Origin: Sipunculus nudus
Taxonomy: Eukaryota > Annelida > Sipuncula > Golfingiida > Sipunculidae
Assembly: GCA_026874595.1 (NCBI GenBank)
Contig: CM049309.1
Coordinates: 26,041,033-26,105,032 of the forward strand
Direction: 5' to 3'
DNA: 64,000 nucleotides
Within the stretch, counting starts at the first letter, position 1. Each line of letters begins with the position of its first letter. The notes under the pieces are model-generated. The model did not search any database. It was given only the letters and a program-made list of their open reading frames with translations, and had not been told where the DNA came from. This document shows positions 55,059-64,000 of the stretch, in pieces. The position numbers and the translations under genes were made by a program.

Positions 55059-57770
55059 TCATGCTGTTTGACTGATAACAGACTGTATACTGTTTATTGT
55101 CAGAAAATCAGGAGATGCACCAGATGGCTGACTGGTGGCACTTAGGTCAGCAGGAGATACACCAGATGGCTGACTGGTGGCACTGAGGTCAGCAGGAGAT
55201 ACACCAGATGGCTGACTGGTGGCACTGAGGTCAGCAGGAGATACACCAGATGGCTGACTGGTGGCACTGTGGTCAGCAGGAGATACACCAGATGGCTGAC
55301 TGGTGGCACTGAGGTCAGCAGGAGATACACTAGATGGCTGACTGGTGGCACTGAGGTCAGCAGGAGATACACCAGATGGCTGACTGGTGGCACTGAGGTC
55401 AGCAGGAGATACACCAGATGGCTGACTGGTGGCACTGAGGTCAGCAGGAGATACACCAGATGGCTGACTGGTGGCACTGAGGTCAGCAGGAGATACACCA
55501 GATGGCTGACTGGTGGCACTGAGGTCAGCAGGAGATACACCAAATGGCTGACTGGTTGCACTGAGGTCAGCAGGAGATACGCCAGATGGCTGACTGGTGG
55601 CACTGAGGTCAGCAGGAGATACACCAGATGGCTGACTAGTGGCACTGAGGTCAGCAGGAGATACACCAGATGGCTGACTGGTGGCACTGAGGTCAGCAGG
55701 AGATACACCAAATGGCTGACTGGTGGCACTTAGGTCAGCAGGAGATACACCAAATGGCTGACTGGTGGCACTGAGGTCAGCAGGAGATACACCAGAAGGC
55801 TGACTGGTGGCACTGAGGTCAGCAGGAGATACACCAAATGGCTGACTGGTTGCACTGAGGTCAGCAGGAGATACACCAGAAGGCTGACTGGTGGCACTGA
55901 GGTCAGCAGGAGATACACCAGAAGGCTGACTGGTGGCACTTAGGTCAGCAGGAGATACACCAGATGGCTGACTGGTGGCACTTAGGTCAGCAGGAGATAC
56001 ACCAGATGGCTGACTGGTGGCACTGAGGTCAGCAGGAGATACACCAGATGGCTGACTGGTGGCACTGAGGTCAGCAGGAGATACACCAAATGGCTGACTG
56101 GTGGCACTGAGGTCAGCAGGAGATACACCAAATGGCTGACTGGTGGCACTGAGGTCAGCAGGAGATACACCAGATGGCTGACTGGTGGCACTTAGGTCAG
56201 CAGGAGATACACCAAATGGCTGACTGGTTGCACTGAGGTCAGCAGGAGATACACCAGAAGGCTGACTGGTGGCACTGAGGTCAGCAGGAGATACACCAGA
56301 AGGCTGACTGGTGGCACTGAGGTCAGCAGGAGATACACCAGAAGGCTGACTGGTGGCACTGAGGTCAGCAGGAGATACACCAGAAGGCTGACTGGTGGCA
56401 CTGAGGTCAGCAGGAGATACACCAAATGGCTGACTGGTGGCACTGAGGTCAGCAGGAGATACACCAGAAGGCTGACTGGTGGCACTGAGGTCAGCAGGAG
56501 ATACACCAAATGGCTGACTGGTGGCACTGAGGTCAGCAGGAGATACACCAAATGGCTGACTGGTGGCACTGAGGTCAGCAGGAGATACACCAGATGGCTG
56601 ACTGGTGGCACTGAGGTCAGCAGGAGATACACCAGATGGCTGACTGGTGGCACTGAGGTCAGCAGGAGATACACCAAATGGCTGACTGGTGGCACTTAGG
56701 TCAGCAGGAGATACACCAAATGGCTGACTGGTGGCACTGAGGTCAGCAGGAGATACACCAGATGGCTGACTGGTGGCACTGAGGTCAGCAGGAGATACAC
56801 CAAATGGCTGACTGGTGGCACTGAGGTCAGCAGGAGATACACCAGATGGCTGACTGGTGGCACTGAGGTCAGCAGGAGATACACCAAATGGCTGACTGGT
56901 GGCACTGAGGTCAGCAGGAGATACACCAAATGGCTGACTGGTGGCACTGAGGTCAGCAGGAGATACACCAAATGGCTGACTGGTGGCACTTAGGTCAGCA
57001 GGAGATACACCAAATGGCTGACTGGTTGCACTGATGTCAGCAGGAGATACACCAGAAGGCTGACTGGTGGCACTGAGGTCAGCAGGAGATACACCAGAAG
57101 GCTGACTGGTGGCACTGAGGTCAGCAGGAGATACACCAAATGGCTGACTGGTGGCACTGAGGTCAGCAGGAGATACACCAGAAGGCTGACTGGTGGCACT
57201 GAGGTCAGTAGGAGATACACCAGATGGCTGACTGGTGGCACTGAGGTCAGCAGGAGATACACCAGAAGGCTGACTGGTGGCACTGAGGTCAGCAGGAGAT
57301 ACACCAAATGGCTGACTGGTGGCACTGAGGTCACCAGGAGATACATCAGATGGCTGACTGGTGGCACTTAGGTCAGCAGGAGATACACCAAATGGCTGAC
57401 TGGTTGCACTGAGGTCAGCAAGAGATACACCAGATGGCTGACTGGTTGCACTGAGGTCAGTAGGAGATACACCAGATGGCTGACTGGTGGCACTGAGGTC
57501 AGCAGGAGATACACCAGATGGCTGACTGGTGGGTGGCTCTGAGGTCAGCAGGAGATACACTAGATGGCCGACTTGTGGCACTGAGGTCAACAGGAGATAC
57601 ACCAGATGGCTGACTGGTGGCACTGAGGTCAGCAGGAGATACACCAGATGACAGACTGGCGGCACTGAGGTCAGCAAGAGATACACCAGATGGCTGACTG
57701 GTTGCACTGAGGTCAGTAGGAGATACACCAGATGGCTGACTGGTGGCACTGAGGTCAGCAGGAGATACAC
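55059..57770 (-). other. 903-codon open frame through the 42-bp minisatellite
   Basis: Because 42 is a multiple of three, the minus strand stays open for 903 codons, repeating GVSPADLSATSQPS. A second frame, LTSVPPVSHLVYLL, and a plus-strand frame, VSRRYTRWLTGGTE, are also open for long stretches, so openness alone is not evidence of coding. The common variants CTC/CTA, CCA/CCT and GCC/GCA are synonymous in the GVSPADLSATSQPS frame, while AGA/AAA gives Ser/Phe. There is no signal peptide, initiation context, non-repeat domain or promoter. The frame starts and ends inside a mobile element. A genuine repetitive protein is possible but unlikely. Confidence 0.12.
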
Positions 57771-59103
57771 CAGATGGCTGACTGGTGGGTGGCTCTGAGG
57801 TCAGCAGAAGAAACACCAGATGGCCGACTGGTGGCACTGAGGTCAGCAGGAAATACACTAGATGGCTGACTGGCGGCACTGAGGTCAGCAGGAGATACAC
57901 TAGATGGCTGACTGGTGGCACTGATGTCAGCAGGAGATACACCAGCTGGCTGACTGGTTGCACTGAGGTCAGCAGGAGATACACCAGAAGGCTGACTGGT
58001 GGCACTGGGGTCAACAGGAGATACACCAGATGGCTGACTGGTGGCACTGAGGTCAGCAGAAGAAACACCAGATGGCCGACTGGTGGCACTGAGGTCAGCA
58101 GGAGATACACCAGATGGCTGACTGGTGGCACTGAGGTCAGTAGGAGATACACCAGATGGCTGACTGGTGGCACTGAGGTCAGCAGGAGATACACCAGATG
58201 GCTGACTGGTGGCACTGAGATCAGCAGGAGGTACACCAGATTGCTGACTGGTGGCACTGAGATCAGCAGGAGATACACCAGTTGCTGACTGGTGGCACTG
58301 AGGTCAGCAGGAGATACATCAGATGGCTGACTGGTGGCACTGAGGTCACCAGGAGACACATCAGATGGCTGACTGATGGCACTGAGGCCAGCAGGACGTA
58401 CACCAGATGGCTGACTGGTGGCACTGAGGTCAGCAGGAGATACACCAGATAGCGGACTGGTGGCACTGAGGCCAGCAGGAGATACACCAGAAGGCTGACT
58501 GGTGGCACTGAGGCCAGCAGGAGGTACACCAGATAGCGGACTGGTGGCACTGAGATCAGCAGGAGATACACCAGATAGCGGACTGGTGGCACTGAGGTCA
58601 GCAGGAGATACACCAGAAGGCTGACTGGTGGCACTGAGGCCAGCAGGAGGTACACCAGATAGCGGACTGGTGGCACTGAGATCAGCAGGAGATACACCAG
58701 ATGGCTGACTGGTGGCACTGAGGTCAGCAGGAGATACACCAGATGGCTGACTGGTGGCACTGAGGTCACCAAGAGCTACATCAGATGGCTGACTGGCGGC
58801 ACTGAGGTCAGCAGGAGATACACCAGATGGCTGACTGGTGGGTGGTACTGAGGTCAGCAGGAGATACACCAGATGGCTGACTTGTGGGTGGCACTGATGT
58901 CAGCAGGAGATCCACCAGATGGCTGACTGGTGGGTGGCACTGAGGTCAGCAGGAGATACACCAGATTGCTGACTGGTGGGTGGCATTGCGGTCAGCAGGA
59001 GACACACCAGATGGCCCGTTGGTGGCACTGAGGTCAGCAGGAGATACACCAGATGGCCGGTTGGTGGCACTGAGGTCAGCAGGAGATACACCAGATGGCT
59101 GAC
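55113..59103. repeat. 42-bp minisatellite, about 95 units
   Basis: The unit is GATGGCTGACTGGTGGCACT then GAGGTCAGCAGGAGATACAC then CA (42 bp). Units 55113-57530 differ by a few recurrent changes (GATGG, AATGG or GAAGG; CTGAGG or CTTAGG; GGTGGC or GGTTGC). From 57530 on they are more diverged, with +4 insertions (GGTGGGTGGCTCT) and CGG variants. The CTTAGG plus AATGG plus GGTTGC combination recurs at 56191, 56989 and 57367, separated by 19 and 9 units, showing block duplications. Confidence 0.97.
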
Positions 59104-59193
59104 TTTCAGTCAGCTGAGCTAAAAATTGTAACTATTATATTTTGTAATGCATGTAATTATATAATTGTTTTACATTTTATTCCACATTGGACT

Positions 59194-60467
59194 TACCGTA
59201 AAATCTCCACTTAAAACCGCACTTCTGATTAAATCTATCATCTAGAAATGAACACGCGTATGTTGCGACTCGGCCATTCCTGTCCACTTTTAAATTCCTT
59301 GGGCATTTTATTTAAACACATCATAACACTTTTTTGCAGGGTCACTCAAGCATGAAGTTTGGGAAGACGTAAGGGCCGGTGACCTCTGCCTGTTTATACA
59401 GATTTTATATTCCATGCCGTATTCTTGTTTGCTACTGATTTGTCATTATATTTTGGAAAATTTTTCTGCTGATCAATTTCAAGTCACTGTATATTTTAAT
59501 TCTAAAAATTTTTGATGAAAATTCCATTTTCTGGAATTACTCGGAAGATTCAAATCATTTTCATACCGGTTACTTCGGTACTATCATCGTCACATCGTAC
59601 GTTGACATCGCTCCATGTCACAATTTGCTGGCGCGTTTGAAAACATCGCTGGTCAACTTAACTAAATATCAAAGTAATTGAAGTTACCTTGTCGAGATAC
59701 GCATGTATAGTAAACATGACGCTTGATAAGGAGTGATTTTAAGGTAAAATTAAAGTGGCCAGTCGGGGTAAGCAAGTTTTTTTTCCTGAAGAAAGTTTCC
59801 GTGTGGGGAGCCATTTTGTCAAGGCAGTGTTCACGCAAGGCACTCTGGGACGAAATAGGTGGCTGTTCTGTTTACCACCCACCGCATACAGCCGTTCAAA
59901 ATATTCTTAGCAGAATACCGGGGCGTTTCAGCACATGGCGGCACTCAAACTTGATTTTAAAACGATCGTCTGCCATTGTGTGACTCCTTACGATGTCAGC
60001 TTTTTATTCATTTTACGTTTTAAACAAATAATCATTGCTAAATAATGCCGCAAATTGGTTTAAAGTAGGCTTTTATTTCAATTTTGCTTGACCATGCTCA
60101 ACAAAGTGGGCCGCTGTGTGTTACAGCGGGGTTGTTGTAAACGTATTATTTGGTGACAATTACCAAAATTTTATAACAAGTTATATATCTCACGAAAACT
60201 AATCAGCAATATTTAATTTATAAATAACAAATAATCGTAAATAATACATTTACACACGGCTCCCATGCATGGGAGACTGCTGCTAAGAACGGCCTTCGAA
60301 AGTTGCAATATTATTGCCAACTTGCCGGCCCCAAAACGATGTCTCTCAGGAAGATATTCATGAAACCCTTCTAGTATAAACCGCACAGTGCTTTCAGGAA
60401 ATCAACCTGATTTCAAGATTTTGAATTTCTTGATTAAACCGCGGTTTCAAGTGGAGATTTTACAGTA
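59194..60467. mobile_element. 1.27-kb element with 25-bp terminal inverted repeats and TA flanks
   Basis: The left end (59196) is CCGTAAAATCTCCACTTAAA then ACCGC. The right end, read on the minus strand from 60465, is CTGTAAAATCTCCACTTGAA then ACCGC, 23 of 25 identical. Both sides carry TA (59194-59195, 60466-60467), compatible with a TA target duplication. The interior keeps far more CpG than the surroundings and has CCATTTTG and ATGGCGGC motifs at 59812 and 59936. The 86-codon plus frame (59723-59983) is not a recognisable transposase. The superfamily is uncertain. Confidence 0.75.
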
Positions 60468-61388
60468 TGTGGTTTTCTATATTTGCAAATTATATTTAAC
60501 GGACCTATTTTAGGGCATCTTGCTACAGGCTGCTACTTGGTACCCATGTACCAGATGACCGCTTATCGGGATTGTTATCAGGCAATCCCCGAACTGATGA
60601 ACCATCACACACCAACTCTGAATGATTCTGAATGTATCCTGTGCTGCTTTGCACTAGTCAAGCCATCTTTGGTTTATCAGATACCATGTTACCTCATCTT
60701 TTGAAACGCAGATATGCACAGACTTTTTTTTTCCAATTTGGTCATGATGATATTGTTCTACACAGAAAAGATTTTTTTTTTTGGCAGAGAGATTTGTGTT
60801 TATACAGGAGTATAATGTGTGCTAGGTTCCCAGAGCCCGCTCAGTCGTTGAATTCCTTGAGCACTGGTCAGTCAAATTCACCTATGTATATGGTAGGCGT
60901 CCTCAAAATCCCTTATGGTCAGTCTCAACTTTTCTGGTAAATTCTGTTGTAACACTGTTTATAAATATTACTATATAATTATTGAGAAACAAAACTAGTA
61001 TTATATACAATAATTTTTATTGCCAGAACTATATATTACACACACTGTAGGAATCAGCGGTTGACACCAGAACAAAATTTTCGCCTCCCAGTGACAGGAC
61101 CGGGCAGACAGGTCTGTTGGTTGTCAATGGCAGATCGTGGTCAATTTTTTAGGCCCATGTATAAGCCGTTATGGATTTTTGACATTGATATTTAGGAATA
61201 AATTTTCTGGCTTGTTCATGAGACTTTACGGTATATATTCTTAATCAGTAACTTACTGGTCAGTCAGGGAACAATCCCAGAATCAATACAAGCTACTTCA
61301 GTGGAGAAACTGGCTTGGCTTGGCTACACATCAGCTCAACCTTACAGGCATTTTGTTAGTGTCAACACAGACACAATGAGGAATCAGC
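60468..61388. other. Unassigned DNA with a related inverted-repeat end
   Basis: GAGACTTTACGGTA at 61213-61226 is, on the minus strand, TACCGTAAAGTCTC, 13 of 14 identical to the left terminus TACCGTAAAATCTC at 59194. It may be the right end of a larger or second element. Two overlapping frames (60483-60940) across T-runs have no recognisable domain. Confidence 0.4.
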
Positions 61389-61698
61389 TGTCACCTCTCA
61401 AATGTACTGGTCCACCATGATGAACAGCCACACAAAACAACATCCACGTCTGTCACCTCACAAATGTACTGGTCCACCATGATGAACAGCCACACAAAAC
61501 AACATCCACGTCTGTCACCTCACAAATGTACTGGTCCACCATGATGAACAGCCACATAAAACAACATCCACGTCTTTCACCTCACAAATGTACTGGTCCA
61601 CCATGATGAACAGCCACACAAAACAACATCCATGTCTGTCACCTCACAAATGTACTGGTCCACCATGATGAACAGCCACACAAAAAAACATCCACGTC
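61389..61698. repeat. Five 62-bp tandem units
   Basis: TGTCACCTCACAAATGTACT starts units at 61389, 61451, 61513, 61575 and 61637, exactly 62 bp apart with very few differences, which indicates recent amplification. A 61-codon minus frame crosses the array and is a shadow. Confidence 0.95.
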
Positions 61699-62138
61699 TC
61701 CTTACCAAGCACACCACATTCCTGTACATGTTAGGTGAACCACACACAAGGCTATTCCTCACAGAGCAAGTGCCAGTATTTCAACAAATTAACAGTAGAA
61801 TCATTTAATATCCATCTGTATGGATAAAAGGCACCTGGATCAACACAAAATCATCAAGCACTTCCAATTTCCATGTTTATGAGCATTTCATTTGACCATC
61901 ACAAGATTTAACAATGACTTAAAGTATTATTATATATACACCAAACTGTAATTTATATTTCATTATTATATTTTAAAGGATTTCATTTAGAACATCAATA
62001 TAATTATAATTTCAGTGATAATAAATTAAAAACATTTTCATCATGTCTAAAAGTACCTCCTCTTATGACTTAACATTAAGACTGAACATATAACAATTTA
62101 CAGCTGTATACTTAATTATTTATTTAATTCTATATATT
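61699..62138. other. Unassigned AT-rich DNA
   Basis: I see no gene, repeat-family match or notable signal in this stretch. Confidence 0.4.
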
Positions 62139-63010
62139 AAACAAGTTGCCCATGAGTCAGGACACTCTCCTGAATTTCTTATACTTGTGACGCAGGCCCT
62201 AAATATTGATGTTAAGATCTAGTGCACAATATATGATAAGGAACCTTCAGCAACAGACAGAATGAGAGCTCGGCCTAATGCAAACAATTAATAAGGTCAG
62301 TTGTTAATATAAAGGTGCTCAAATCATGTAATGCCCTGTCACATGCAGGTTTCCAGTGGGATATGCCAAATCTCCAAGGATGTTGTGTTGGAAGATTTAG
62401 GGCTTAAGGATACGATTTGTGCCCTATATGACTGTATTTGCCATATATCATAAGAATTAAGTTACTTAACTAAAGGATTCAAAGGAGACTTGCCAACGAC
62501 CTCCCTAAACTTTTCAATAGAAGGTTCAAAGGAAAATAGATACAATTTGTACCTTTTCTGTCTAGTTGCTCAAATTCATATATCATTGGCTCATAGCACA
62601 TAGAATATAACTTTTGCACCATGACCTAATTTCTAGTTTCCAAAGAGATTTCCTATAACCTCCCTGGTAGTTGCTCCCTGGATGATTCTAAGCCTAATGG
62701 ATACAATCTGGGTGCTCAAAATCATGTTTTCAGTCCAAAGGTCACAAAACGTAGATCACAGTGACCTAAATTCAGGTTTCCAAGGACATTTGCCTAGGAC
62801 CCCCGTGAATGTTACAATAGAGGATTCTAGGCCTAATGGATGCAATTTGTGACCCCTCTGGCTGTCTGGGTGCTCAAAACCATTTTTCAGCCCTCAGGTC
62901 ACAGAATATAGGTCACAGTGACCTGATTTCAGGTTTCCAAGGACATTTGTGTAGGACCTCCCTGAATTTGATGTTAGAAGATTCTAGGCCTTATAGATAC
63001 AATTTGTGCC
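62139..63010 (+). repeat. Diverged family A copy: 5' terminus and degenerate cores
   Basis: AACAAGTTGCCCATGAGTCA is a decayed A leader and hairpin; its box is no longer recognisable. Three to four units follow with 'caggtttccaaggacattt', 'ggtcacagtgacct', 'gattctaggcctaatgg' and 'caatttgtgccct', an A subtype also seen at 47866-48000. Confidence 0.6.
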
Positions 63011-63356
63011 CTGTCTGACAAAAATAGTTGCAGATGGCGCCACCAGTTTTATGTAACACAAAGAGCTACATAATATGTATACACATGCAAAATTTCAGGC
63101 CTATACATCAAACCACTACTGAGATATTAGCATGGATGTCTGCAGCATAAATGTGATTGTAGGTGGTGCCACCTGTCATATAAACGAAAAACCTATCCAT
63201 GATGTCTATATGTCCAAAATTTTGGGCGAAAAATTCCAACAGAGATATGAGTGATTTTAACCTGGACATACAAATAACATATGGAGACCACGCAAAAATA
63301 ATTGCAGGTGCTGCCACCAGTTTTATGTATGATAAAGAGCTATGTAAGATTTATAC
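63011..63356 (+). repeat. Family B core fragment
   Basis: Three half-units carry GATGGCGCCACC (63036), GGTGGTGCCACC (63163) and GGTGCTGCCACC (63307), with 'gagatattagcatggatgtc' and 'tatgataaagagctatgtaa'. It is interrupted at 'agatttatac' by the next element. Confidence 0.75.
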
Positions 63357-63724
63357 TAGGGCTGTATCAATATATCGATACAAATCGATACACGACATCA
63401 ATACGATAACCTAAATGCGTTGCATGTTGTATCGGTCGTATCGATGTACAACATTGATTGCTAACGAATAGGGATATGACAATAAGTTTAAATATAACTT
63501 TGACGATTTATAAAGCTAAATGCACTGTATATTTGTTGCTTTGGTTTTTTAGACTTGATAAAAAATGTTTATACGCATGCACGTCAGTACTTCCATGATA
63601 AGCAGATGTATGTAAGCGATAATAGGATAAAGATGATACTGACTATCCTCTTTATTAACGAAATCGATATTCACATCACATATTGCTACTAGGAACAAGG
63701 TACACTCACGTCTATATCCTACAT

Positions 63725-63747
63725 GTGTGAGTGTGTGTGTGTGTGTA
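63725..63747. repeat. Short GT microsatellite
   Basis: GTGTGAGTGTGTGTGTGTGT then GTA, a dinucleotide tract with one interruption. Confidence 0.85.
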
Positions 63748-63770
63748 TCACACTTATTCGCTTTATGATA

Positions 63771-64000
63771 CATTGAAACCCCGGGCTGCAGGCGGACACC
63801 CCTCTGGGGCAGACACCCCACCTAACGGACACTTTTTGGGCCGACGGAGCGTTTTTAACACTTTAAGAACCTCATTAAGGCGTGGCCATACCGAACGTTG
63901 CGCTGCGCTGCAAAGCACTGTAAATAAACGGCTGAACATTTTTGTGCTCAACTTGGGTGCATAGCATACAGAATATGTGGTATATAAAAATGAAATTTAT
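63771..64000. mobile_element. Possible pogo/Tigger-like left end
   Basis: CATTGAAACCCCGGGCTGCA then GGCGGACAC, with later AACGGACACTTTTT, follows a TA dinucleotide at 63769-63770. CAGTGAAACC...CGGACAC-type ends are familiar from pogo/Tigger-like elements. Only the left end would be visible, inside the hAT-like element above. The call is tentative. Confidence 0.3.

Larger units (their letters stand above)
54781..59125 (+). mobile_element. Family D-type element swollen by a 42-bp minisatellite
   Basis: 54781-55080 matches the D subrepeat ('ccacagtacttatatgaaaa', 'gccatgctcaaagtactgat'). 59100-59124 is the A/D terminus (GACTTTCAGTCAGCTGAGCT then AAAAA). The minisatellite fills everything between. 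Its last unit, GATGGCTGACTttcagtcagc, overlaps the terminal hairpin sequence (compare AGATGACTTTCAGTCAGC), so the repeat probably grew out of the subterminal region. This explanation is inference. Confidence 0.6.
63357..64000. mobile_element. Probable DNA transposon (hAT-like left end), running off the window
   Basis: A B core is broken at 63356 by TAGGGCTGTATCAATATATC followed by GATAC/ATCGATAC-rich sequence. This is a typical hAT-type left end, similar in style to the complete element at 49702. ATTTATAC (63349-63356) would be the 8-bp target duplication, but the right end is not in the window, so this cannot be confirmed. Confidence 0.45.

Noticed and set aside
55059-58869. Two very long minus-strand frames (903 and 456 codons) as genes
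   Set aside because: They are products of a 42-bp repeat whose length is a multiple of three. Several frames on both strands stay open, and the frame changes at 4-bp insertions without consequence. They lie within a mobile element and lack any non-repeat domain.
1-64000. tRNA genes or tRNA-derived SINEs
   Set aside because: I looked for A-box/B-box pairs (GGTTCRA-type B box). The GGTTCGC strings found belong to the family C terminus and have no A box at the right distance.

Overview
The window looks like intergenic or intronic DNA from a marine invertebrate, most likely a bivalve or other mollusc. It is AT-rich. It contains no bacterial-type gene arrangement, no long non-repetitive reading frame, and several dispersed repeat families. 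The repeat ends (a GGAC or GGC microsatellite, then a hairpin, then GCTAAAAA or GGATACAAA) and the small tandem cores resemble the pearl / Helentron-associated (HINE-type) non-autonomous elements known from bivalves. The organism and the family names are inference from memory of such elements; no database was searched. I recognise no protein-coding gene. A few short exon-like stretches and one 3'-end-like frame are listed at low confidence.

Four interspersed families (called A, B, C and E here) share one layout. Each has a 5' leader, a small 5' hairpin, and a 10-13 nt box whose reverse complement closes the element at its 3' end. A: box GCTCAGCTGA, 3' end TCAGCTGAGCTAAAAA. C: box GCGAACCTGTG, 3' end CACAGGTTCGCTAAAAA. 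B: box GTATCCGCCAAAA, 3' end TTTTGGCGGATACAAA. E: box GTATCCCCAGAC, 3' end GTCTGGGGATACAAA. A further body type, D, also ends with the A terminus. The cores of A, B and C carry the palindrome GGTGGCGCCACC; the core of E carries arrays of TGACCT half sites. Full-length copies are at about 1344-2528 and 39508-41226 (B), 42584-44908 (E) and 48070-51488 (C).

Layout. 1-7032: nested C, A, B and D pieces. 7033-9476: mostly unassigned. 9477-16600: a satellite of about 120 units of 59 bp with visible higher-order duplications. 16601-21496: single-copy-like DNA with candidate exons. 21497-31130: D and A copies plus unassigned sequence. 31130-38112: a 6.8-kb composite of A/C/B/E-type pieces with A ends, sitting inside a small 49-bp tandem repeat. 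38113-44908: C fragment, full B, a CpG-rich unique stretch and full E. 44909-54780: an inverted D pair, and a full C element interrupted by an 857-bp hAT-type element with an exact 8-bp target duplication. 54781-59125: a D-type element whose interior has expanded into about 95 copies of a 42-bp minisatellite, giving a 903-codon open frame. 59194-60467: a CpG-rich element with 25-bp terminal inverted repeats. 61389-61698: five 62-bp tandem units. 62139-64000: diverged A and B cores, then two further DNA-transposon-like ends running off the window.

The main points of interest are the shared box/anti-box architecture across unrelated-looking families, the dispersal of CTCF-core-like and nuclear-receptor DR1-like motifs by these repeats, the datable satellite duplications, and the clean hAT insertion with its empty site visible elsewhere in the window.
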